Source: Gracilaria gracilis
Taxonomy: Eukaryota > Rhodophyta > Florideophyceae > Gracilariales > Gracilariaceae
Reading direction: 5' to 3'
NCBI GenBank assembly: GCA_030374805.1
Contig: JARGSG010000075.1
Span: 124,001 to 188,000, forward strand
DNA: 64,000 nt
The notes under the pieces were generated by a model. It did no database searches. It saw nothing but the letters and a program-made list of their open reading frames with translations, and was not told where the DNA came from. The position numbers and the translations under genes are program-made. Of this stretch, positions 34,057-44,985 are shown in pieces; the first letter of the stretch is position 1; the number at the start of each line of letters is the position of its first letter.

Positions 34057-34262
34057 AAGTAGCACTGTAGCCGTCGTGCCTCATAGCGCTGGGATTACGT
34101 TTTACTTTTCTTCTGGAGCTCAGTGGCATTTCCATAGTTATGGGCCGAGCGCTACGTCTGTAGGTCCCAAGTTCGATTCCCGGCAAACTCTTCGGAGTTT
34201 GGACAGGTGATCGCTTACAGTTCCACTGCCGCAAAGGAGGATATACTCTCACAAAAGTAAAC
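34057..34262 (+). repeat. tRNA-derived SINE-like repeat, copy 3 (inverted partner)
   Basis: Plus-strand copy with pol III promoter elements: A box GAGCTCAGTGG near 34.12 kb and B box AGTTCGATTCCCGG near 34.18 kb, with a CTAC-GTCT-GTAG anticodon-arm-like hairpin between them. Copies 2 and 3 are head to head. The 48-bp arms 33990-34037 and 34057-34104 are near-perfect inverted repeats around a 19-base loop. Confidence 0.75.
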
Positions 34263-35008
34263 TCTTGTTAGAAAGACGCAGAGCAGAGACAGCACCCGCA
34301 TCCTTCTAAGGCGGTTAGAGATAAAATGAGGGAAGTCTTGATGTAGTTTAGCATGGAGTATTGAGCTCTTACTGAGCACCAAAGAACGAGGTTAGGCCAG
34401 ACAACCTCATATTAAAAATACGTCAAATAGGTAGCAAACTTTGCGTTCTTCTTAGAAGTAGTACAGCTTGACAGGTACCTTTTTTTTCTTCCTCTAAACT
34501 CAGAAGTACAACAACGAAGTACCTCAGCTTGTCCTCCATTGCCAACGTTTCCAACAACGTACTGTTTCTGTCTTCTTCGACAAAGGCCTTTTCATAATTA
34601 TTGGCTTTTAGCCGTTTATGTGCAAACGCGATTCGTGCCTATTGCAAAAAGTATTTATGAACTACATGGAAGGAAAACCTTATAAGTTAATAATATATCC
34701 TTACACCAAGGGGGCATAGTATGATAAAACCTCTGTTTTGTGTAACATTTGCTTTTTCCAGTTCTCCTACATTATCTCTATATCCGTATCCTAAGCAATC
34801 ATTGCTAAAGCTACTCAAAGCGGGTTCTCGCTCACGTAGATGGCGACCATATCCTAATATGCCATTGTCCCAGCAATTGTGGTGTATCTCCTGAACACCA
34901 GCTGTTGCTGCTGTTGTACCTGAATTTGCCTGGATTGGCTTCACATATTGAGCTAATTGCTAGTTTTCCACCCCAGTATGAGCTTTGTGGTCAAATGTTG
35001 TATCCTAC
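34263..35008. other. Intergenic, no gene seen
   Basis: AT-rich. One minus-strand open frame (34687-34944) has no recognisable motif and is probably chance. Confidence 0.4.
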
Positions 35009-35355
35009 TGTTTACTATTTACAGGTCGGTGGTGACGAAGAGCAAACACGATGGGCACACCTTTCGCTCTGGCTTCCCTGCCTTGCTTCAGGTAACCGCC
35101 CCCAGGCCGGCAGCGGCTTTTATAGAGATCTGCCCGGGATGTAACACACCTAACATTAATGATGAGGTCATATTCGAACATCGGTGTGTCGCATATCCGC
35201 CCAAACTTATACTGCATGGAACGCATTTCTCACGCGGCAAACCTGATTCTATTTAACCCTGCTGCGTCAGGTAACCTGACACAGGTTATTGTGAAGGTGA
35301 GCTTTGATATTCCATCAACAACTCTTCTTCTCAAGGTGACGTTGCTGTATGCACA
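35009..35355 (-). repeat. Gypsy 3' LTR
   Basis: Shares its full length with 40068-40413. Starts TGTT and ends GCACA on the plus strand. About 30 differences by eye. Confidence 0.85.
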
Positions 35356-38300
35356 GCAGAGCCCCACAAACTTATCATTGAGTTTGGTCAAAGTGTATCA
35401 GCAGTTTTACCCTGCCTTGGGGTTTCCGTAGTAACAATATTTTGCAAGAATTCTTCAAGAAGAATGGAGACGTCATTGCGTAAAGATTCATACGATACCC
35501 AATCCATTTCATTGGAAGTGAAACCTTTCCATTTGACCATCAACTCCACTACGCCGTTTTGGCGACGAATGTCCTCAAAACTCTCAATCATCAGTAGTTC
35601 GCCCGCTTGATAAGCCAGACGGTTTGTCAATTCTTCCGTTACTTCAAAATCTCGGTTCCGGAAAAACTTCAAACGGCGCCCATGACAAGATTCCGTCTTG
35701 TTTGTGATCAGATCATGAATGAGAAATGCATAGTTCGACTGACAATCATCTACCCGATACGGTCCTGTCCACCGAAGTGAAGGCTTGCGTCCTCTCTCCT
35801 TCTGTAAAAGACCCCGCAGAACGTAGTCTTCTTCTCCGAAATTGATCGCTCTCACATTCGTTTTTCGATAATGTGCATCTATAGCTGCCTGACGTTTCTT
35901 CGTCGCCTGCTTCGCAACATTCTTATGCATATTTTCCAGTGAGACCTGCAATTGTTCCACATGCAACCTTTGTCTGCAACGAGCCTCTTGCATCGAAAAC
36001 ACTCTGGTGGACTTCCCAGCGTTCCATTTGTTGCTAAGAAGTGGTGTATCTTGCGGTAGGCCCGTGAAAGCTGTAAGGGGACAGCGTTTGCCAAGACGAT
36101 CAAGAGTTGTGTTGTGACGGACTGACTGTACTATCGGCAGTACACTTGGCCAACACCACTGTGGCAGCTGGAACTCAGAAAGTAGAGCTCGAGTGGCCCT
36201 CAACAGTTCGCGGCAAACAACTTCTACTGTCCCGTTTGAACATGGACAGTAAGCCAATGTAAAGTGGTGAGAGGACTTCAGGCTTTCTTTCATTGCCTTG
36301 ACGAGTTCATTCTTGAAATGGCTGCCTCTGTCAGAGACCCATGTCCCCACCACGCCAAAAGCTGCAAACCCATCGGTCAGTGCTTCTGCTACGACTTCTG
36401 CTGTAGTTTCATTTGCCTTGCAAAGCCAAACATATCCACTATGATCGTCTTTCAAGATGAGAACATAGCAATAGTCGTCTTCTCCCTTTGAAATATAGCA
36501 GAAATTAAAGTGCAGGAGTTGGTTAGGCCGATCTGCATGGAGAGCATTGCCAAGAGGGCGAGGGACAACTGCTCCACTCTTGGTGCACAAACAGTGGATG
36601 CAGGATCGTACGAAGGCTTCGACGTCTGCTGTCATTCCTTCCCAGAAGAAATGTCCTCTCAGTGTTGTGTGCGTTACGGACCAACTCCGATGTTCCGCTC
36701 TTTCACAGTGTGAGGCGATCATCAATCGCAACTTCATCATTCTGTTTTCTTCAGGAATTCACAGTACGCCTCTGTTGTCCATGATCCCGCCTTTTGCTTT
36801 CTTAAAATCAGATGGCTAGTCTGCTTTGGCACAGTCCTGACATCTCAAGATGTCTGTGAGGTGGGGCCAGTCCCACTTTGAGTCCAGACCTGGAGTGATA
36901 GGAGCTAGCATCAATGTCCCCAAACTGCGCACAGTTCTAGCGATCAGACCCCGGCTTGGTTTCACCGCCCAGCGCGTCAGCATGTGGGCCCACACGTTTC
37001 GTTCACCTGGCAGGTGTTCGATAACATATCGAAATCCACTGAGTTTGATGGCCCAACGGGTCAATTTGTTTGCATTGCGGCGACCAATGCTGGGATTTCT
37101 TCCGCAGGGGGCGTACAAATACACCAGATTTGCGTGATCCGTAAAGATAGAAACCTCATGTCCCAATACCAGGTAGTCCAACCGACACATAGACTCAACA
37201 ATCGCAAAACCTCCCTTTTCAAGAACGTCCCAAGTCATAGACGCGCCTCTGAATGCACCAGATAGAAAACAGAGAGGCGAATGGTCCTGATCTTCAATTT
37301 CCCTACGACGTTGTGAACTCGGGACTTGTGTCATTATGGCCGCTCAATGAGTGTCTGAGGCATTAGTAAACAAACACAGCGAGTGATCAGGCTTGGGATA
37401 CGCCAGTGTAACAGAAGCAGTGAGTTGAGATTTGATAGTTTCGAACGAAACATCATGGACAGCACCCCACGAGCTAGTAATGGGAACGCGGCGTACTGCC
37501 TGCTTCATGTGCTTGCCGACCTTCTTATAGGCGTCTTTCATTAGGTAGTGCAGTGGGACCACAACCTCGGAATAGGCTGGAATAGAGGTCGTCATCCAGT
37601 TAGTCGCACAGAGAAGCTGCTGCAATTCTGTCGCATTCGAGGGTTTCTTCATCTGTAAGAGGGAGTACAAGTTCCTTGGCCTGTACCTTACTCCATCCTT
37701 GGATACAGTTCTTCCGCAAAATTTTACCTGTCTGGCAAACAGGTTCGATTTCTCTGCGTGCACCTTGAGCCCAACTTCACGACACATCTGCTGAAAGTTC
37801 TTCAAGTTCTGCAGTAGCTCTGATTCGCTTGCGGCGTAGAATAAGAAATCTTCTAGCCACTGCAACATCTTTGCTACTCGCCCTTCAAACTTCTCTTGCA
37901 AAACGCTCTGAAAATGGTTGCCTGAATCGCTTCCAACTTTTAGCAAGCGACGGGAGGAATCCACACCGATTGGTGTCTGGATGGACATGAATTCTTTAGA
38001 TTCATTCAATGAGGGCACTTGCCAATACCCATGCGCAAGATCAATGTTTTTAAAGCAGCAACTACCAGAAATGTCCTCTAGTTTTGACCCCAAATGCGGC
38101 ATTGCCGATTGAATTGGAATAGTTCTAGCATTGGGACCTTTCAAATCTACCGTGAAACGAAGCTTCGTTGAGCCAGGTTTGGGAACAGCAAGTGCAGGGC
38201 TTGCCTATCTGGCTGACGGGTTTTTGTAGATTGCCCCTACAGACTCCAGTTCACGGGTTGTTTGTATAATGAAATCTCTCTGCTGCGGAGCGTATCGCCG

Positions 38301-40067
38301 ATGTGGAAATCGGTACGGCCTAGCGTTTGGACTTGGAGTGATTGTAAGTAATGCCACGTTGGCGGGAGGGTCAGGTCCAAGCTTAATCCGAAAAACACCC
38401 CGATACCCATTCAGTATTGAAAATAACTGATCTGCACCACTGTTGGAAATGCCTTGCTTCCTGGCATTTTTGACAATTGATCGAAACGTGACTCTAATGG
38501 ATTCATCCGAATCGTTCCCAATACCTGCCGCGATACTTTCAGGCAGCTCAATGGGGCCGTCGTCTATACTCTGATACGACATACCACTGTACTGTGCCTT
38601 ACGGAGCTTGGCAGCTTTGGGATCAATATCTCCGATATGCTTGTCCTGTACGTGGGGACGGACAATCTCCAAGAGTTCGTCCAAATTGAAATCAATGGCA
38701 TTCAAGAAACGTCTGCCAATGAGTACTTCGTTCATATCATTGTTCACAACGACGATATGTACGCCACGAAGACGCACGGGAATATTTGATCCAGGCAAGA
38801 ATAGTGTGATAGATGCAACGATAGATTTTGACGCAGTACACTGTACACCGAGTCCAAATGCTTCTTCTAACGAAAGAGGCTTGTCGAAATGCTTTATTGT
38901 CGCTGTGCAGAACGTGACAGCCTTGAGAAGCTCTTCGTAAAGTCCGTTAGAAATTGCGCTACAATCTGCACCGGAATCTCCGAGTGCGACTGCACGAACG
39001 TGGTCCTCGATGGTTACAATATACCGCCCTCCATTATCCTTATCCGAATCCTGCACGGCTACCGCAAAAGTCTTCATGGCTTTCTTGGCCTTGAAGTATT
39101 TATCCAAGAGTTTCTGGCGGTCCCCTGGTGTCGTCTTCCGACAATCCCTCACCAGATGGTTCCCATTGCAGTTGGGGTTTAGACATTTCACATCTTTGGC
39201 AAATTATGTCTTGTTTGCTACCAGGCAAGGTGCTACGGAAGCTGATTTACGTTCGCCAGAGTTTTTCCAAGTACTGTCTGAGCGCTTAGGCCGGACATTG
39301 CGCTCAGTAGTTTTGTCCCCTTCAATACGCTCTCCAGGCGAACGTTTGTCTGAAAGACCAAAACGAGATCGTGCAACTTCCTTCTGCGCCACATCCAGTG
39401 CAAGAGCATATGCTTCTCGTCGAAAGAGTTTGATTTCTCCTTTTTCGGTCATAGACCACAACTTTCGCTTCATGCACACGCGCTCACGTAGTAAGGGCGG
39501 TTCCAACTTCCCTCCCATTCGATCGATCAAGAACTTTGCCTTATCGACATCATTAGAATCCCGGAAGCGTTGTTTTGATCTAAAGATTTGATCACATCGA
39601 TGACGAACATGGCGACTCCACCAGCTGGATCGTCTTTACACAGTTTAGAGTGAACCGTATTCAGTGCGGACCAAATTCGTTCAGAATGATCTCGTGGTGC
39701 TTCTGCTAAGGCCGAATCAAACCAAACTTGAACCATTTCCGGTGTTGCATCTTCCACAGTAGTGGCACCTGCAATATCTCCCATTATGCAGAGTGCCTGC
39801 AGAGTACTGCTTTCAATGCAATCCCGGATTGGTGCGATTGGAATCTTCTCGGCTTCGGCTCTGGTTCGGTTTACATCCGCGCACTTGTCCTTCTAGGCCG
39901 CACAGTCAGTTTCAAACTTTATGAGCTGAGGCTGTGTCACAGAAACCAGGCGGGGCGGGCTGATAAAAGCAGTAAGTCCATAGTTAGAAGCCATAACGAT
40001 AGTTGACCTGTGTTGCCAGAACCGCACCTGAACCTGAACGTTGCTCTTCTAGATGAACAAAGTGCTT

Positions 40068-40413
40068 TGTTGAATAGTTACAGGTCGGTGGTGGGGAACA
40101 GCAAACACGATGGGCACACCTTTCGCTCTGGCTTCCTTGCCTTGCTTCAGATTACCGCCATCAGGCCGGCAGCGGCTGTTATAGAGATCTGCCCAGGATG
40201 TAACACCCCTAACATTAATGATGATGTCATATTCGAACACCGGTGTGCCGCTATGCGCACAAAATTATACTGCATGAGACGCATTTCTCACGCGGCAAAA
40301 CTGATTCTATTTAACCCAGCTGCGTCAGGTAGCCTGACACAGGTTATTGTGAAGGTGAGCTTTGATATTCCATCAACAACTCTTCTTTTCAAGGTGACGT
40401 TGCTGTATGCACA
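40068..40413 (-). repeat. Gypsy 5' LTR
   Basis: Second copy of the LTR, adjacent to the gag side of the element. Confidence 0.85.
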
Positions 40414-40599
40414 ACACCCACATTGCACCACATTTCCCACCATTACAGCACCCTACGTTACTTAAACAGGTTCGCGAGTGCGATGGGGGATACAAGCGAC
40501 GAAGGGAAGTGTTCCAACATCTTCACGACACCCCGAACAGATTTTTATTATCACACTCAGCGGCTATCAGTGATGGGTTGTATTAGGTGGCACCCGTTT

Positions 40600-41420
40600 A
40601 ATCTAGCCTTTGAATTTAATGATTACGAGAGCACTCTGTGCTCTCTACACTGTATATAAACGCTCAGCTAAAGAGGATATGGCTAACTGCTTGGTTCTAC
40701 ATCGCCTCACTTGCATTCGCTCTAACAACGGGCGCAGCCGTAACGTTTACTAACACAAAAACCAATGCTATTGTAGCAAGTTTGGAACATCTTCAAGGTG
40801 GAGATACGTTCTTTTGCAATGAAGATGGCACACTTGAGGTTCCTGTTGATCCATTTTAGAGCGACAATCTTTCGTCATCTGCACCACAAAGTAACTCGTG
40901 CTGAACATGACAGACTATGGAACGGGATATGCCGAAGCCAATATAGCTCCCGACAGAAACGCCAAGACAGTGACCGGTGTGTTCGAAGTTGAGTGGGTCA
41001 ACCGCCATGGTCCTCTCGACGCTCTATCAGGAGATGATGAATTTGACCCAAGGGCCGTGCGCCGTTTTCTGTCAGGGAGAGATATTTAATTAAAAGCGAG
41101 ACCAGTCAGGCGACATAAAAAGACTGGTATCATCAAAAGACAGAACGTTGTCATCAAATCAGTCTTGCAAAGGTTTCAAGTGGAGAACAACACGAGTACC
41201 GACAGAACTATACTGTCACGTGCCGTATTCCTAGCAAATTGCTTTACTGGGTCTAAGGTACTCAGCAGCTTCGAACTGGCAAAAGGATATGCCCCATCAA
41301 TACTAGGAGCTCCATGAAGACTCGTGTCCGATGAATTTATGAAAGCGTACACCAAACAAACATCCACTCGTGCTGTACAGGGAGATGCGGGAAATTCTCA
41401 CTCATTGAAGTTCTAAAAAA
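40600..41420 (+). mobile_element. Retroelement integrase relic
   Basis: The plus strand shows a short block with an integrase-core signature (TDYGTGYAEANIA, then VEWVNRHGPLDALSGDDEF) near 40.9-41.05 kb, and a further block near 41.2-41.33 kb (FELAKGYAPSILGAP). The pattern of a first Asp, a WxxRHG step and a DxEF block is that of retroelement integrases. Family beyond that is unclear. Broken, with no LTR seen. Confidence 0.55.
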
Positions 41421-42137
41421 CGGAAAGTTGAATGTCACATGTTTCTTGTAGCAGTTGCTGCACTACGCCACTGCAAGCGTTAAAATTTGTATATTCAGTC
41501 TTGGAGCGTCAACAGCCGTAGTGCATACAGAAGGCACTTCTTCAAGAAACTTTCAAACAGTGCAACATGTTCTTTTTCCTGTTGCACTAAAAATTGGAAC
41601 GCTTCTAACTTTATCGAATCTTCCCAAGTTTAATATTCCCATGCATACTTTAGTATGATAAAGAATTTAATATTGGAGTCCCCAGTTTTCTCATATACTG
41701 AAAGCAGTTCATCAAAGAATTATGACGCAAAACAAGTCGCAAAACCCGCCTTTTTACGCCGTTTTAGTGCTTATTTTTGGAATTAAGAAACGTTTGAAGC
41801 TAAAACGATTATGTACTTCAGTTCTATCACTACTTATCTTACAAAGTATGCAAAAATATCAAACATTAACGGCAATCTGCTGGGAGCTGCGGTAAATTCT
41901 ACATTTGGCAAAATTGGAGCTAAAGAATAAGTGGTACTATTCGTGTTACATTATATAGTACTGTATATTACTTTGCTCGGTTTACAGTCAGTTTTGTGAC
42001 TTCACGCACTGCGACGCCCTACCAATTACTCGATTAAAAACTGTATTCAACATTACACTGACCAACTTCCTGCGCTGTAAGTATATGTGAATCTGCACGT
42101 CAGTGAAGCATTGTTCATTCCACCTTATCGCAAACTA
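41421..42137. other. AT-rich intergenic DNA
   Basis: No credible coding sequence. Forms the left flank of the piggyBac-like element. Confidence 0.5.
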
Positions 42138-42155
42138 CTAGTGTCTATTCGACAT

Positions 42156-42173
42156 TGACCTCATATGAGGTCA
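42156..42173. repeat. Subterminal palindrome TGACCTCATATGAGGTCA, left
   Basis: Perfect 18-bp palindrome three bases inside the left inverted repeat. Likely transposase or host-factor binding site. Confidence 0.8.
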
Positions 42174-42343
42174 ATATTGATTGTCTTGTAACTTTGTATA
42201 AAAGTCCCAAAAAATTTTCAAAACTTTGTTTGTCAACCGACCTGGTTCTTCCCTTCGAAGGCCAAGCAGAAGTAAAGTACAACTCCGTCCACTTCCCCGT
42301 AGGCTGTTTACTTTTTCTGTCACGTCATCAAGATCTCTCCAAT

Positions 42344-44431
42344 ATGCCCCCGTCAACAGATCTGCGCCGTGTTGTTGGAACAACTGTACACAGCCGTGCT
42401 CGACTTGTCACCTCCGATTCAGCTTGTAAACGTTACTTCGGATCACTTTGGAAATCTAAAACCGTCAGTGGAACCGTGAAAAATGTGGAAACTAAGCCAG
42501 TGAATGGTCGCAATATGACTTTTATCACTATTCTGTTTAGTTTACCCAATCGTGAGAAAGAGTGTACTCTACCGTTATGTAGTGTAAAGCTTGGCAGTGG
42601 TGTCAACGAAGACACTGCAGCGGTTTCAGCTGTCACAAAGGCATTACCGAGCGATAATGCGGATCAAACTGCTGAGGATAGCGAAATCCTTCCAACTCAG
42701 CAAATTTTGCAGTCTGATGAAATCGAATCTTCAAGTGCAGTCACCCAATCAGTGTCAGCTCATGAGAGACAGTGGAACACGGAGAAAATCTGTACGCCGT
42801 TGAATGGCTCAATGCAATTGCATCAATGGAAGATTATTGGTCCAGCCGGAGATTTTATCTCTTCCCGTCATGTGCCGCAAGGAATGGAAGCTATTGACTA
42901 CTTTATGTGGATGTTTCCAACTGGATATCTGCACTCGATTGTAGAGAAGACTAATGCAAGGCTAAGAGATCGTTTAGCAGCTGAAACTTCTGGTGGAGAG
43001 CTTTTGAAGTTTTTCGGCGTAATGATTCTCATCACGCGATTAGAATTCTCAGATCGAAGAGAGTTATGGAGCCCGAAGCATTTTTCAAGTTATCTCCCTG
43101 CCCCTTCAATCGGTAGGGCGATGTCACGAAATAGATTTGAGATGCTGAAAAGTTGTATCTCTTTCAGTGGCACGCACAATCGTGACGTTCAAGGTATGGC
43201 GCGGTGGAGCCTGGTAAATGGTTTTGTGCAAGCAATTAACCAACACCGATTATCATTTGTCACACCATCTCATGCTCTATGTGTCGACGAAAGCATGTCA
43301 CGGTGGTACGGATTGGGAGGTGACTGGATCGATGTAGGCCTTCCTCACTATACAGCCTTGGATCGCAAACCCGAAAATGGATTGGAAATGAAGACGGTTT
43401 GCTGTGGAAGAAGTGGCATTATGTTGAAAATTGAGCTCAATATGGGATCCCAAATGCCTGCTTTAGAGTTTTCTTCAGATCATGGACATGGCACTGCAGT
43501 TCTATTACGGCTGGTGCAGCCATGGTTTGGATCCGAGCGACTAGTGTGTGCAGATTCATTCTTTGCCAGTGTGCACACGGCAAATTCTCTTCTACAAAAT
43601 GGACTGAGATTTACTGGAGTTATAAAAACTGCAACTCGAGGTTATCCGATGAAGCACCTTTCTGAAATCACTTTATCGAACAGAGGTGAATTTGTGTCTA
43701 TGGTATCCAAGGGAACCACCATTAATACCGATTTAATGGCAGTCATGTGGGTGGATAGAGAACGAAGGTACTTTATATCAACTTCTGGAACAGTTAATCC
43801 TGGTACTGCTATATCGAGGGAAAGATGGAGGAGGGAAGGCAACATTTCCAAAAAGATTGAACTCGAGGTTTCTATTCCTGAAGTATGTGAGGAATATTAT
43901 AAAACATGTTCAATGATCGATAGACATAATCGATCCCGTCAAGATGATTTGAAGCTTGAGAAGAAAATCGAGGTGAAAGAGTGGTCTTTTCGTGTCAATT
44001 GCTCTCTACTGGCTATCTGTATCGTGGATGCTTGGAATCTTTATAAAGCATCTAATGGTGGCCGCCAATTGAAGAGCCCCCACAATTTTTATTGTGAATT
44101 AGCTGACGAACTGATCGAAAACACTTGGGATCAAACAGGTCTTATTGAAAGAAATAAGAAAGAAGTTGAACCAACTGATCCGCACCCAAAACCTGCTGGA
44201 ACTGGTATTCATTTGATGCAAACAGGAAAGAAGAGGAAAAGACATGACGGAAGCATATCGAAAGCTCTGTACCAAGGTCGCTGCAACTCATGTGGAGGAA
44301 ATACGAAGTCTAAGTTTATATGTTCTGACTGCCATTTAAGGAAGAACAAAGATGTTTATTTGTGCCACACTGGTACCGGTAGAGATTGTTTTGCTCTTCA
44401 TCTGGACCATTGTCACGGTGTTACGCTTTAG
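42344..44431 (+). CDS. piggyBac-family transposase (DDE_Tnp_1_7), 695 aa
   Basis: Cut-and-paste transposase. I start it at the first ATG (42344). The open frame reaches back to about 42155 but has no earlier ATG, and that part overlaps the subterminal palindrome. The N-terminal 220 residues are variable. From about residue 225 follow the piggyBac core features: a W-x(n)-GMEAIDYFMWMFP entry, LLKFFGVMILITRLE, the YLPAPSIGRAMSRNRFEML block, CVDESMSRWYG with the first catalytic Asp, VCADSFFASV with the second Asp, and YKTCSMIDRHNRSR with the third. The C-terminus carries a cysteine/histidine-rich zinc-binding domain (CNSCGG, CSDCHL, HLDHCH) typical of the family. No stop or frameshift, so it may be active or recently active. 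Confidence 0.9.
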   Translation: MPPSTDLRRVVGTTVHSRARLVTSDSACKRYFGSLWKSKTVSGTVKNVETKPVNGRNMTFITILFSLPNREKECTLPLCSVKLGSGVNEDTAAVSAVTKALPSDNADQTAEDSEILPTQQILQSDEIESSSAVTQSVSAHERQWNTEKICTPLNGSMQLHQWKIIGPAGDFISSRHVPQGMEAIDYFMWMFPTGYLHSIVEKTNARLRDRLAAETSGGELLKFFGVMILITRLEFSDRRELWSPKHFSSYLPAPSIGRAMSRNRFEMLKSCISFSGTHNRDVQGMARWSLVNGFVQAINQHRLSFVTPSHALCVDESMSRWYGLGGDWIDVGLPHYTALDRKPENGLEMKTVCCGRSGIMLKIELNMGSQMPALEFSSDHGHGTAVLLRLVQPWFGSERLVCADSFFASVHTANSLLQNGLRFTGVIKTATRGYPMKHLSEITLSNRGEFVSMVSKGTTINTDLMAVMWVDRERRYFISTSGTVNPGTAISRERWRREGNISKKIELEVSIPEVCEEYYKTCSMIDRHNRSRQDDLKLEKKIEVKEWSFRVNCSLLAICIVDAWNLYKASNGGRQLKSPHNFYCELADELIENTWDQTGLIERNKKEVEPTDPHPKPAGTGIHLMQTGKKRKRHDGSISKALYQGRCNSCGGNTKSKFICSDCHLRKNKDVYLCHTGTGRDCFALHLDHCHGVTL

Positions 44432-44714
44432 TTGACGCACTTTATTGTACACAAGGTTGTCAACCTTCGTTTTTAGTACTAAAATGAGCATTTCTTACAT
44501 AAACAAAAAGACAGTTCAATTACCTTTAGCCCCCTACTACTTCGATCTGCGTTATTAAACTTGCTAGATAGAATTTAACTTAAGTCGAAACAACCCCTTT
44601 AGCAAATGTCACCTTATTCTGTCTGCTGTTCAAGTGGGCGTGTGTACACGTTCTGAAGTTAAATTAACAACTAGAAGTAGTCGAGCTCCAAATGGAGTTT
44701 TAGAGTTTTAATAA

Positions 44715-44785
44715 ACTCAAGCGAGGTTTGAACTCGGTCTTATTTAGCTCTGAAACGGTTTGAAACCGCTGAGCTACAGTTACGA
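44715..44785 (-). other. tRNA-like pol III promoter sequence (A and B boxes)
   Basis: Read on the minus strand: A box TAGCTCAGCGG, a possible D-stem GCTC/GAGC with an oversized loop, and B box GAGTTCAAACC about 45 bases downstream. It does not fold into a normal tRNA (no proper anticodon arm), so it is a decayed tRNA gene or tRNA-derived repeat carried inside the piggyBac-like element. Confidence 0.35.
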
Positions 44786-44922
44786 GTGCTCTGGAAGTTT
44801 CTATTGCTACTTAAACTACAGCTCGGTTGGCTCTGAAGGAGCTTTTCAAATTTCAAATTTGAAAATGCCTTCTGGCATTCTGGAAATGCAATTTTTTGAT
44901 TTTTTTGGACGGCCGACGGGGC

Positions 44923-44961
44923 TGACCTCATATGAGGTCAAGCTGACCTCATATGAGGTCA
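44923..44961. repeat. Subterminal palindromes, right (two copies)
   Basis: Two perfect copies of the same 18-bp palindrome (44923-44940 and 44944-44961) separated by three bases, near the right inverted repeat. Confidence 0.8.
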
Positions 44962-44985
44962 AAACTCCGGTCGAATAGACACTAG

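Larger units (their letters stand above)
35009..40413 (-). mobile_element. Chromodomain Ty3/gypsy element (chromovirus-like), broken, 5.4 kb
   Basis: Minus-strand element between two similar LTRs (35009-35355 and 40068-40413; about 90 % identical by eye, so an old insertion). Parts in coding order: gag region about 40.0-39.2 kb; a variant zinc knuckle CLNPNCNGNHLVRDC and protease with DSGAD, 39.2-38.2 kb; reverse transcriptase 38.2-37.3 kb; RNase H 37.3-36.8 kb (FTDHANLVYL); integrase 36.7-35.4 kb ending in a chromodomain (VELMVKWKGF, MDWVSYESL). A chromodomain fused after the integrase marks the chromovirus branch. It has several breaks and is a fossil. A matching target duplication was not identified. 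Confidence 0.9.
42138..44985 (+). mobile_element. piggyBac-like DNA transposon, looks complete, 2.8 kb
   Basis: The ends are 16-bp perfect inverted repeats CTAGTGTCTATTCGAC (42138-42153) and its inverse (44970-44985). CTAG may be a 4-bp target duplication, leaving 12-bp terminal repeats TGTCTATTCGAC. Just inside lies the 18-bp palindrome TGACCTCATATGAGGTCA, once on the left (42156-42173) and twice on the right (44923-44940 and 44944-44961). The transposase frame is uninterrupted. Canonical piggyBac elements duplicate TTAA, which is not present at the boundaries. Confidence 0.85.

Noticed and set aside
34118-34200. True tRNA gene
   Set aside because: A and B boxes are good but the D-loop is far too large and there is no matching acceptor stem. 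Several related copies exist, so it is a tRNA-derived repeat.
40423-40660. Plus-strand frame near the gypsy 5' LTR as a gene
   Set aside because: Short, unpatterned and immediately flanking an LTR. No support.
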